DNA from: Punica granatum | Taxonomy: Eukaryota; Streptophyta; Magnoliopsida; Myrtales; Lythraceae | Assembly: GCF_007655135.1 (NCBI RefSeq) | Contig: NC_045131.1 | Location: 10,524,001-10,588,000 of the forward strand | DNA length: 64,000 bases | Reading direction: 5' to 3' | Shown: positions 22,714-32,584 of the stretch, piece by piece | Position numbering within the stretch: position 1 is the first letter of the stretch | Layout: each line of letters opens with the position of its first letter | Translations under genes and position numbers: made by a program | Notes under the pieces: model-generated | Database searches by the model: none | What the model was told of the DNA's origin: nothing | Seen by the model: the letters and a program-made list of their open reading frames with translations, nothing else

Positions 22714-22819
22714 CCTCCAACTCAGAGGGTGCAGTGAAGATCTGAGAAAGAGATGCTCAAAGGAAGGAGGGGGTGGAGATTATTTCCCCCTCATTGAACG
22801 CATCCCCCTCGTTTTCTGA
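22642..22819 (+). pseudogene. Terminal LRR of a CNL fused by deletion
   Basis: Reads LDIYDCPKLKFLPSEGF, then GGDYFPLIERIP and a stop. This matches the last LRR and C-terminus of the copy ending at 17373. It is in a different frame from the CC-NB ORF that precedes it, so it is not translated with it. Confidence 0.8.
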
Positions 22820-23644
22820 AAAAACATCATTGACTTTCTCAATTCTCAATTAATTCTTTTATATCGGTTATACCCTTGTTGACGTCTTCTTTCTTTTTTT
22901 TCTTTTTTTTTTTTTCCTTTTTTAATTTTTTTTCAAGTTTCTAGCTTTTTTATCTCGAATAATTCTTTTTCTTTGATGACATTCTAATTATAAAGCTTGA
23001 CTTATTTTGTAGTATTTAGCGTACCTGTGTTGACCACTTCACCAGATTTTCTCAGTATGGTGATGTACACATTATAATATGTAAATATGATTCGACTTGA
23101 TCAAGGCTGTATTAGCAATTACTAAATTATAATGTCATATATGTATATGTATATATGCATGGAGCATTAACGGATTTGATGTGTCAAAACATATTGGGTT
23201 TGGGGAGGGTCAAAATTAGCAGAAACTGCGTGTGTCTCGTGCACTTGCATATAGAGAGACGACATACATGAGGTTGAGTCAATTAATTAACTGAAACTCG
23301 TGTCTTGGAGTCGGATGTAATATATATATGTTTAACATCGTATTTAAGATCCATCGTCGTCGTCGTCATCATCATGTGGCTGGGAGAGAATACATATCAG
23401 CAATCATCGTCTGATCTGACTGTGAGGAGACGAGAGAGGGGAGGGAGGGATGAGGGCTCCCACGTGCAAGCATGTGAACGGCACCACAATTAATCTTGTT
23501 CTTGTCTTTGTATTGTATGTATGTATTATTTAATAAGACATATGAATTAATTCCTCTAATAAAGTTTATTTATGTTATTGTATTTTGAAAACCATCATGG
23601 ACTTTATCATTTCTCAATCAATTCTTTTGTATCGATTTTCCCTT

Positions 23645-23684
<40 letters not shown>

Positions 23685-24000
23685 TGACAAGTTAAAAGAA
23701 AATGCACCATGTAACCCCAATATAAGTTGACAAGTTAAGAGGAACAAACGCCAAATCGTTTGAATCAACCCATACTAGTCTCAATCAATTCTTTTGTATC
23801 GATTTTCCCTTTGTTGGTGTCTTCTTCTTTTCTTTTTTTTTTTCAGGTCTCTAGCATTTTTATCCCAAATAATTCTTCTTCTTTGATGACCCTAATTAAG
23901 AAGTTTGGTTTATTTTCAAGTATTTATAAGTTTCTAATGAAATTGGCACATATTTTCATCCAAAAAATATAAACGGTTTCAGGTTCATTTTTTGTGAGTG
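22820..24000. repeat. CNL 3'-flank repeats, three copies
   Basis: The tail seen after 17373 recurs at 22820-23060, about 23570-23640 and about 23780-23960 (shared CTCAATCAATTCTTTTGTATCG, CCTTTGTTGACGTCTTC, TTTATCCCAAATAATTCTT, CTTTGATGA). A (GTC/ATC)n patch at 23350-23373 and an (AT)n tract at 23648-23680 lie within. The 23700-23775 part ends with a SINE-head-like CGTTTGAATCAACCCAT. I see no gene. Confidence 0.6.
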
Positions 24001-24640
24001 GGACAACCGATACTCCTTCATTCACTATTCATTGGGAAAATGACACTTTAATCCGCAACCGTTAGTATTTTCATCATTTTAGTCATAAACTTTTCTCTTT
24101 TTGAGTCATTCACATCCTCAACCTTCTGTTTTTTTTTTGCCACTTTAGTCCCATCAACGTTTTCGTTAAAAAGTCCTTTTTCGTCCAAAAATTAATTTTT
24201 AAAAATTTCTAAATTTTTTTATATTTTTTAAAAATTTTCAAATTAATTATTACTGAAACGAATGGAAATATAAAAGATGAATTTAAGATAAATGTAATTT
24301 TGCAATTAAGAAAATATTTGATTTTAACATAAGAAATATTAGACAAGTACATAAGAATGAAAATTTTGTTTAACTTTTTCTTTCTACTTATAGATATTAA
24401 ACTATATGCATGCATGCGCGCTTTCTCACACACACATATATATGTATCTGTAACAAAAATGACCATAAAAAGTTAATGTGAAAAAGTAACCTTTCATTAA
24501 TTTTAAAATTATAATTAAACTCAATGTAAATTTCATTTAGTTAATTTATAAAAGTTATTTGAATGATTTAATAACCTTAAATTCTTAACTTATTAAAAGT
24601 AATTTTAATATTAATTTACCATTCAATTCAGAAATAATTC
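24001..24640. other. Intergenic AT-rich DNA
   Basis: Contains a dispersed-repeat style sequence at 24040-24190 (CACTTTAATCC..., CATTTTAGTCATAAACTTTT). No gene supported. Confidence 0.5.
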
Positions 24641-26560
24641 CAACCTCGAGAGCTATGGTAGCCATCCAGTCACCTTGGAAGATTTCTTTTTAATTTGTCT
24701 CCTTTTATTTTTGGTTTTGAATTTTTCAGATTTGAGTTGTTTACCTTGGTAGGTTTCTTTTAAATTTGTTTTCTTTTTCTTTTTATTTTTGTTTTGAATT
24801 TTTCAGATTTGAGTTGTTTGATAATCTGACATACAATAAGCACTATCAAGTGTCAAGCAAAGCAACATAAAATTGCCAAAATCAACGATTCCACAACTCA
24901 TAGACGACTGCTGAGGTCACCGATCACCCCAATTAGGGGGATGGTGGGCACCGGCAAGGGTCCCACCGCCCGAATATAGATGAAAATATTATGGTTGAAA
25001 TTGAAAGGGAAATGGAGAAGGGGTCGGCGGTGAGAGCCTCGCCGATGACTAGTGCCCTAATTGGGGTCGCAGAAGGAACCAATTGCGGGAGTGGTGGCGG
25101 TTGGTGAAGACCTCACTATTGACCTTTATCTCCCTTTTAATTTCACGATAATTTTTTTTTCTTTTTAATTCGATCTATGGGGCCTCGCCGAAGGACACCA
25201 CGGCCCCTGTGAGGTCATTAGGGCAGCAGCGTGAGGAGATGTGAGTAGCAATATTGTGGCTCAGGGAGCTCAGAGAGAGCCTAGGCAGTGACTCGTGATG
25301 CTCGAAGGAGATCCGAACCGCAACCATAGTGGCAAAACAGCCACAGGCGACCTTTCTCTTGGAGAAAGAGCAGTAGCAGGAAGCAAGACAACTGAGAGGA
25401 AATGGGCAAAGGAGCAACGAAGCATCAGCAACAAAGAGAGGAGATATAAGAGGTTATGAAGAAGGCGTAGGAGGCTATGAATGAGACGTAGGAGGCTATG
25501 GAAGAAGGTCTTGTGCGTGCACGTATCTGTGAATGTGAATCTCCAAGAGCCGAGGGAAAGAGGAAGGAGATGGAGTTGATGACGAAGTGGCTAGTGACGA
25601 AGATGGAGATAGATGGTGATGAAGGTGGTGATGCGGTTGTGAAGAAAAGAGGGAGGAGCTGAGGGAAGGAGGAGGAAGAGGATGATGATAGAGATAATGA
25701 TGAGGGTTGGTGGCTATGGTGATGAGCAAAAGGGGGGAGGCTATGGGTGGGGAAGGAAGAGGATGGTGACAGGTAGAGGATGAGATGGAGAGATAGAAGA
25801 GAGGGAAGGATGCAGAGGAGCTGCAGAAACCAAGAGAGGAAAAGAGAGACTGATGAAGTGGCTCTGTGAGAGGAAGAGGAAGGAGAGGGAAGGAGGTGTT
25901 GGCTGTGATGGTGAGCAAGAAAGGGGAGGGAAGAACGAGGTGGTTCTGATGGAAGTGGATAAGAGATTATGATGGTGAGCTATTGGTAATGGTTAAGGAA
26001 TGGAACAAAGACGAAAATGGTGATGGCAACGATGGTGATGGTGAGGATAATGGAGATGGATGGTGATGTTGAAAAATGGGAAGGAGGGTCATAGAGGAAG
26101 GAGAAGGTAGATGGTGATGGGGTTAAGATCGAGAGGTGGTGTGAAGATGGAGATGGCAGAGGAGAAGGAAAGGTGATGGGGGTAGATGGAGAGGAGATGG
26201 AGGTGATGTTATTGCTGTCTCCTTTTCGCAAAGAGAGAGACTGTGTGTGAGAGAGATGGAGAGAGTTGTTACTGTCTTGTCTTTTCTGTTTTTGGGTGTT
26301 CAGACCCGAGAGAGAGAGGAAGCAGAGGATGAAATTGATGGTCAAGCTGATTGTGATGGAGATGTGAAAAACGAAGATGAACATAGGATGAGGATGATGA
26401 ACTTTTCAGGGATAGAGATAGAGAGAGAAGCAGAGGACGAAGAAGATGATGACAACGTGGACAAGAGGGTCCCACCTGTGTGTGCACGTTGGCGTCTCCG
26501 TCAATTTCTCACGGCAATTATCACAGTGAGATACATATAGCACACATTAAAATGTTAGGT
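24641..26560. repeat. Repeat block with purine-rich low-complexity DNA
   Basis: A tandem pair of about 75 bp at 24677-24826 (each ending TTTTCAGATTTGAGTTGTTT), then a moderately GC-rich part (24900-25130). From about 25200 to 26470 the + strand is strongly purine-rich, made of GATGGTGATGG and GAGGAAGGAG motifs. ORFs on the opposite strand (e.g. 25496-25918, 25980-26384) are simple Ser/Pro/His-rich translations of this bias and should not be annotated as proteins. Possibly part of an LTR element. Confidence 0.55.
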
Positions 26561-26638
26561 CATTTCCGACACTTTTCAAAGGATATGATAGATCAGAGAA
26601 TTTCGGAAAAGGTTGAGATGTACGAAGTTATTTTTTCA

Positions 26639-26673
<35 letters not shown>

Positions 26674-27552
26674 GATTATCAAAAGTGTAACAATAATATA
26701 TATTTACCTTATAATTAGAATTGATCGCAATTTGAAACTAAAAAGAATATATGATTCTCTCTCACTTAGTAATCAAGATGTTCCGAGTTCGATACTCATG
26801 TGAGACTACATATGTCCCTTAATTAATTATTAGTATTATATTTCTTTCGCAATAGATCCATGGACTTCTTTTATAATCGAAAAAAAATATATGGTATTCA
26901 AATTAATATTATAGATATATACAAAATAAAAGATATGATTGCCCTTAAAATATATTTGAACTAAAAAGAAATCAAATTCCTTTTAATAGCACATATAAAG
27001 AGATCAATAATATTCGTATGTTAAATATTCAACATATATTTCCACTTATATATATAATTACATATTCATATGCACATTGAAAGTAAAACATTGAGAGAAA
27101 GATGTAATTAAGTTTGGATTTTGGAAGGATGAAGAATTTTTCTAGTGAAAAAAAGGAGGTCAACAAGCTTAATTTTATTGTAAGAGTTGTGAACTAGGTT
27201 GTATTTATAGGATTTTTAATACATATACAATTGAATTATATGAAAGACGTCCTTTACAATTATTGAGTAAAGAATCTTAACAAGCAATTAATGTTTAGCA
27301 AAAACGTGAACGGATTAGAAATAATTCGTATAACTAAATTCAACTGAAAAATATAACAAAATTCTAATGGAACTGTAAGAACTTTCATTGTAGAGTTGAT
27401 ATCCTAATCTAACTTAGATAGCGGTGTCTATGTCACTCTCTTATGCTCCTATATATAATATAATTGGTTTTTTTCCCCTTGAAATAAACTATCCCTGGTT
27501 AGAGTTAGTGAGGGGAAAAAAGTTCATGCATTAAGCACATTATGATACAAAT

Positions 27553-27594
<42 letters not shown>

Positions 27595-27597
27595 GAT
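26561..27597. other. Intergenic AT-rich DNA with microsatellites
   Basis: (AAT)n at 26639-26672 and (CT)n(AT)n at 27550-27594. No supported gene. Confidence 0.6.
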
Positions 27598-27613
27598 AAT
27601 AACAAACTCTTTT

Positions 27614-27801
27614 CCACCAAGGTGAGTTGGTTCAAGCGGTTCGACTCTTATTTCGTTTAAGCAAATGTCTCGAGTTCGAGTCTTTGTGAATGCAGAAAAT
27701 TCACTCTGGGAGAGCTTTACCCCTTAGTGGGCCGACCCGACTCGACTGGATTAGTCGGGGCCCAATTAGACTTCCGGATACCAGGATTCAGATCGAAAAA
27801 A
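27614..27801 (+). mobile_element. tRNA-derived SINE with 16-bp target duplication
   Basis: 188-bp insertion. A-box-like GGTGAGTTGGTTCAAGCGG at the head, B-box GAGTTCGAGTC, body CCCTTAGTGGGCCGACCCG, tail GATCGAAAAAAA. Flanked by perfect direct repeats AATAACAAACTCTTTT (27598-27613, 27802-27817). Same family as 4976-5155. Confidence 0.87.
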
Positions 27802-27817
27802 AATAACAAACTCTTTT

Positions 27818-28929
27818 TCAGGTTCTCGCGCTATCATCTCGCAAAGTTGAAACCTCGCTAAGCCACGTCATTACTTTGCAAGTCCCCTCGTGAGGTCACA
27901 TCGTCAATTTAATTAGATAAATATTATATTGAGAAAAAAAAATCAAATTCCTTAATAGGACTTAACTATAGTTAAAAAATTTATTCAATATATTTTTTTA
28001 ACTATTTTGAACCATACGTTATAAGAATTTTTTTGATATATTTTTTTAACCATTTTAAATGTTAATAAATGGTTAAAAATTATCATAAAATATATATGTA
28101 ATAGTGTATGCATTTCCGATTATATATATCATTATATAAATATAGATATTATCTTTCTTTTATTAAATTTAGATTATCTCTTTGGTAGTATATATATGTG
28201 TCTCTCCTTCAATTAAATGGTTTAATAGGTTTTTAGGGTTTTAAGATTTAAAAATAGAGCTCGAGCTGCCATAGGTTTATTTAGTTCTCGATTTTTAGAT
28301 AAATTTCTTTATGACGTTATTGCAAGAGAACTCGAGGTTGATGAGCTTTGTGAGTCCTCTAGTCACAGGCGAAATTTCTCCTCAAATACTACAGTTTTGA
28401 TGGCCGTGAAATTTTTTACTTTTATGTATAATTTTTTCATATCGTCTATAATTTTTCATTTGTTTGAATTATCTGTAATTTTTTTAATTGTCCTTGATTT
28501 TTATATCCTTTTAATTTTCACAAATTATTTAAATTTTTATATTTGCTTCCAAATATAATGATTTTTATGACTTTTCTTTCGTTTTTAATTATTTTGGATT
28601 TTCTATAATTTTTCGAAATTTCTTTGATTTTAAATTTTTTTTTGCATTTTCATAATTTTAAATATTTCCATTTTTCCAAATGTTCTGAATTTTTATGAGT
28701 TTTGTTTAATTTAAAATTATATTGTTTATACTGTATAAACTTTAATATGGTGAATTACGGGTCCATGCTAGATCATATTAATTGAGCCCCACGATCCCAT
28801 CGAAAGACATCCCAACCTCCTGTAATAAAAAAATTATTTACTGAGACGGAACTAAAGATATCAAATTCTTACCGAGATAACTGGAAGTTCCAACCAATAT
28901 AGTAGGCCCAGACTAATCCATCAAATTCT
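27818..28929. other. Intergenic AT-rich DNA
   Basis: AT-rich, no ORF of interest. A possible intron-like donor/acceptor pair (minus strand, about 28820-28890) lies at the right edge, but no gene could be assembled. Confidence 0.5.
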
Positions 28930-29065
28930 GCTATTATTTCTTGTAAGAAAGTGGGGTTTTAGCTATGCACCTAGCAAAAGAAAAATTGGGATAGGGTCCT
29001 AATCCTATAGGATCTTCCCCTTAAAAAATCAGACGTGAAAGTTTTATTTCATCCAGCTCAAGTAA
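28930..29065 (-). pseudogene. rpoC1: Plastid-derived rpoC1 fragment (group II intron end + exon 2 start)
   Basis: The minus strand reads a group II domain-V-like hairpin (TTGAGCTGGATGAAATAAAA then CTTTCACGTCTGAT) and then NFSFARCIAKTP, matching the plastid RNA polymerase beta-prime sequence FSFARPIAKKPTFL at the start of rpoC1 exon 2. Similarity stops soon after. It is a nuclear copy of plastid DNA, broken and non-functional. Confidence 0.6.
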
Positions 29066-29695
29066 TTACACCGAATAGAAAGGGGTTTTCGCTTTCGAAT
29101 TGTTGAAAAAACCCCCAAAGACCTACTCCTTACTCAAGTTAGCAGCAAAGACAAAGCAACATTTCAGTTTTCTTTTTTTTTATTGAGATTTTTTGTAATT
29201 TTTTAATCAATTTTAGATTACTATATAAATGAAATGTGAAATTCTTGTGTAGTCTACTTTCTTTTGAATGATGAAACCCCTTAAGGGTTGTAATTCATAA
29301 GGGATTTACTTGTCTATGCATTCTTCCATTCTATTTTTTATGCCCTGCCATCACCTCGATGGTTCTGCTACGATGTCCTTAATGTCAATTCAGATATCTT
29401 TGGTTCGTTTGATTCCCATTGGTGTGTATCCTGTATTAATTGAATCTATCAATTCACCGGATCTATTTATCTCTCTAAATTTGATTTTTTTTTTTACTTT
29501 GCTTGATTCAAAATCTAATAAAAAAAGCATGGGTTCCTTGACTTCTTTTGATACAAGTTTTTCTTGTGTGATAGAAGTCTTTTTCTTTATTAAAAAAATA
29601 GATAACATACGAAGTAGTTTATAAAATTGCCTTTTTCTGAAAAGCTTTTTATTGAATCCATTTTTCTGATTCAGTATAGAATATATGGATTTTAA
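29066..29695. other. Unassigned stretch, possibly also organelle-derived
   Basis: Contains a 106-codon minus-strand ORF (29390-29710; NKKLFRKRQFYKLLRM, TGYTPMGIKRTKDI) rich in Lys and Phe, in the style of plastid genes. It lies on the upstream side of the rpoC1 piece. I could not assign it. It runs partly into the fold-back element. Confidence 0.35.
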
Positions 29696-30014
29696 CACCA
29701 TATATTTCAAGGTTTGACATTTTTCTTAGATTTATCAAATGGTTTAAAAATTACCTAAAAATGCATATGGTTTATATGTTGTTCCAGATCTATCACGACG
29801 TCACTTTTTCTATCAAACATTAACAGAGTTGCTGACATGGCAAGGATGGGCCCACATTACTTCCACGAGCCACGTCAACAATTCCGTTAAACATTGACGG
29901 AAAAAGTAATGCCGACATAGATCTAGAACAACATGCAAACAATGGATCTTTTTAGGTAATTTACAAACATATGATATATTTAAGAAAAGTGTCAAATCAT
30001 GGGATATATATTGT
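29696..30014. mobile_element. Fold-back (MITE/MULE-like) element of about 320 bp
   Basis: The two halves are imperfect inverted copies of about 150 bases: left TTTGACATTTTTCTTAGAT... AATTACCTAAAAA... AGATCTAT...; right, reverse complemented, TTTGACACTTTTCTTAAAT... AATTACCTAAAAA... AGATCTAT.... The centre is near 29855. No coding sequence. Target duplication not clear. Confidence 0.65.
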
Positions 30015-30596
30015 TATTACCCCTAGAATATATTCCAAACTCCTTTGGTAAAAGTCCTCTTTTTTTTTTATTTCTTTTTGTAGGTATTATAGATGGATAA
30101 TGTGTCAATTTGTTTAGGGATCCACTGTGATAATAAGAAAGATTTTTGCATATACGCACAAATCAGTCGATAATATCATAATCTGATGAATCAATCTAGC
30201 TCGACTTACTAATGGGATGTCCTAATACGTCACAATATTTCGCTTTAGACAATGATCCAATCAAAGGAATAATTGAAACTATTGTTTGAAGTTTCTTCCT
30301 AGAAGTATTTATTATAAATGAATTTTTTAGCATTTGATTTCGTACAAATGAAAAAGTTAGTTGCACGTTTGAAAAATAGTCAAAAAGTCAAGAGAATAAG
30401 TACCTAATTAGTATAAATATTCACCACTACATAAAGATAATGGTAATCCCAACGTCAACTACATTCTTTATGAATTTCATAGTAATAGAAATGCGTGTCC
30501 TATCTGAACAAAATTTGTAACTTGTTATCCTCTTGACTAATAGGTAAAGATTTACCTTTGCGGAAAGGATGATTGATTCGTATTAAAACGAGAGTC
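30015..30596. other. Intergenic AT-rich DNA
   Basis: No gene seen. The right edge leads into plastid-like sequence. Confidence 0.5.
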
Positions 30597-30643
30597 CGCG
30601 AATTCGCCAATTATGAGTTCGGCACTTTAACCATTCAACCACG
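30597..30643 (-). pseudogene. trnI-CAU: Plastid trnI-CAU fragment
   Basis: The minus strand reads GAATGGTTAAAGTGCC, AACTCATAATTGG (the anticodon arm with CAT) and CGAATTCG, matching the first two-thirds of plastid tRNA-Ile(CAU) with few changes. The T-arm and acceptor 3' half are absent, so it is not a functional tRNA. Confidence 0.75.
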
Positions 30644-30741
30644 GGTTGATGCTAAGCGGGGATTCTCATACATGACGAAGACCCAAATTTCAATTGAAAT
30701 GAAATCTTTTAAGGATAAATCAATGCAATTAGAAGGGACCA

Positions 30742-30868
30742 ATGAAAGGACATCAATTCCAATCCTGCATTTTGAACTAAGAAAGATATTAAATGAGGAA
30801 TTCTCATTATTTGTTAGATACATGGACTCAATTCAATGTAATAGGATCTTTCATTCACATTTTTTTCC
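30742..30868 (+). pseudogene. ycf2: Plastid ycf2 5' fragment
   Basis: Starts ATG-AAA-GGA-CAT-CAA-TTC and reads MKGHQFQSCILN, then [12 protein letters not shown] and GSFIHIFF. The plastid Ycf2 N-terminus is MKGHQFKSW... NSHYFLDSWTQF... GSFIHIFFH. It has an in-frame stop and small indels. It lies in opposite orientation to the trnI-CAU fragment, unlike the plastid genome, so the insert was rearranged. It ends abruptly where a copia LTR begins. Confidence 0.8.
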
Positions 30869-31498
30869 ACTCGGGTTATCCTTCCATTTGGAGGAACTAT
30901 GGGCTCAATTTGTTTTGGGCTTTTGATCGGGCTTCATTTGGGTTATTTTTTCAGTACAAAAGATCTGAGGAAAGGCTGGTGTCGACAGGAGCAACCAGCA
31001 GTTGAAACAAACGGCAAAACAGAGAGAAATAGAGCAGAATTTTTGTGCGACCAGAGCAAAATCGAGCCTCGATCGGAATGTCAAATCACCTTCGATTGAG
31101 AAGAAATTTTGGCAGCATCTTTAACACTAGTGGAGCTAAATTCTGAACAGTCAGAATTTTTCTTTGAGCTCTATAAGTTCTATTTTGGCTGAGTTTGTAA
31201 TCCACCATACTCGGGTGATGAATTCTCGATTTTGGATGATCCAAGAGCGCGCTTTCTTGATTTTGGTTGATCCAAGGGTTTGACCTTGACAAAAAACAAA
31301 GTGTAATCTCTATTGATAGTGGAAAATTGACCTGGACTCAATCTCATGATTTTTCCCCACATCAAAGTTTTCCACATAAAGATTTTTGGAATCCATTTTA
31401 TTAGTTGTAGATTCATTTGCTTAATTCTTATCTCGATTGCACTAGTAGAGAAGGAAGATTATCGTTGCGTTGATTGTTTGAGCATCCTTTTCCCAACA
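30869..31498 (+). mobile_element. Diverged solo-LTR-like copy of the Ty1-copia family
   Basis: Aligns over its length with the reverse complement of the LTRs at 9898 and 14611: GGGTTATCCTTCC start, CTCGATCGGAATGTCAAA, AAATTCTGAACAGTCAGAAT, GATCCAAGGGTTTGACCTTG, TTTTTCCCCACATC, TTTTCCACATAAAGAT, end TTCCCAACA. It is much older than the 9898 element. No internal region lies next to it. Confidence 0.75.
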
Positions 31499-31503
31499 AG
31501 TAG

Positions 31504-31720
31504 TGTTGCTGGGAAAAGATCATCAAACACCTGTACATAGCAAGTTAATTTTTTCCGTCATGTGTGATCAGAATAAGATTTAAACAAGTAGTAAGGAAGA
31601 TAGTGCAACACTGAGATTTTTAATGGAAAACCCCAACATGAAGAAAACCACGGGATCTACTCCGACTCAACTTCATTAAATCAATAGTGGTTTCACATTA
31701 TTTTTTATCAACCTGAGGTA
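31504..31720 (-). mobile_element. Second, truncated LTR copy in inverted orientation
   Basis: Begins TGTTGCTGGGAAAAG five bases after the previous LTR ends, then shares GTGCAACACTGAGATTTTTA, TGGAAAACCCCAACATG and CACGGGATCTACTCCGACTC with the LTR as it reads at 9898. It fades out by about 31720. Arrangement with the preceding LTR is head to head. Confidence 0.65.
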
Positions 31721-32281
31721 ATTGCTTGTTTTTTCTATATACTAGTGCGAAAGCACGTACGTTGCTCATGCATATGTTATGTGCTTAACTGCTTACCATA
31801 TATTTAAGTCATCACATATAATAATTCTAGCTTTAAAGGAGCAATATTAAATAAAATTTTATCCTTTGGTTTTAGAAAAGCCACTATTACAATCTAACGT
31901 TTTACAGTTACTATGACGCATGCACATATTGCCTCACATTACATTTTTTTTTTTGGAGAAGATACAATAAGGTTGTTATTCAATATCAATATCAATTAAT
32001 AGGTCAATTAATATCATATCAAATATCCATAACAAAAATATTGGCATACCAATTTGTTTCGCCTTAGGCACTATTCTATTTCTATGCTATACAATAGAGA
32101 GACACCTATATTACCTAAATTTACAAGAACGTCACTGAGACGAATTCAAGAAACTCAATTACATTATATGGAATAAAAATAAGGATAAAATTGTCCAGTT
32201 AAGTTTTTTTTTTTCATTCTCTCCTCACTCTCCTAAAAAAACCTCACTGGGATCCCTTTTGTACACATTATTAAAAAAGAA
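31721..32281. other. Intergenic AT-rich DNA
   Basis: Nothing supported. Confidence 0.5.
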
Positions 32282-32452
32282 AAATTCTTATTCCGGTGAA
32301 TCAACACATCTTCCCTTTTTCCGGTTCGAGTGTTGTGAATGGAAAAAATTCACGATTAAAAGAGCTTTATCTCTTAGTGAGACAATTCGGCTCGAACTTG
32401 CATTAGTCGGAATCCGTTACACTTCCGAATACCAGGTGATGCAAACCATGAA
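32282..32452 (+). mobile_element. SINE copy (diverged)
   Basis: Same family as 27614-27801: CCGGTTCGAGTGTTGTGAAT, AAAAATTCACGATTAAAAGA, CTTTATCTCTTAGTGAGAC, GCATTAGTCGGAATCC, ACTTCCGAATACCAGG. The head is diverged or truncated, and I see no clear target duplication. Confidence 0.6.
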
Positions 32453-32584
32453 AAATAAATAAATAAATTACTCCCATATTCTCTCCTCACAGTCAAAAGA
32501 ACAGAGAAAAGCTACCAAAACAAGCCGAGCATGAAGCTATTCCTTAAAAAATTATTTATGCTTAAAATCATAAGCGTTTGCATC

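Noticed and set aside
23640..23685. CRISPR-like or other regular arrays
   Set aside because: Repeats in the window are microsatellites, tandem duplications or transposon ends; there is no repeat-spacer pattern, and the sequence is eukaryotic.
25496..26487. Long Ser/Pro/His-rich ORFs on the minus strand and a Glu-rich ORF on the plus strand
   Set aside because: They are translations of purine-rich low-complexity DNA; open frames are expected from the base bias alone and no domain is present.
27614..27680. A tRNA gene
   Set aside because: A- and B-box-like words are present, but the cloverleaf is incomplete and the unit is a SINE with target duplication and A-rich tail.
29390..29710. A 106-aa basic protein as a real gene
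   Set aside because: Composition is plastid-like, it lies in plastid-derived debris next to an rpoC1 relic and overlaps the fold-back element; no match that I could name.
30597..30643. A functional plastid-type tRNA-Ile
   Set aside because: The T-arm and 3' acceptor strand are missing, and the flanks are nuclear repeats.
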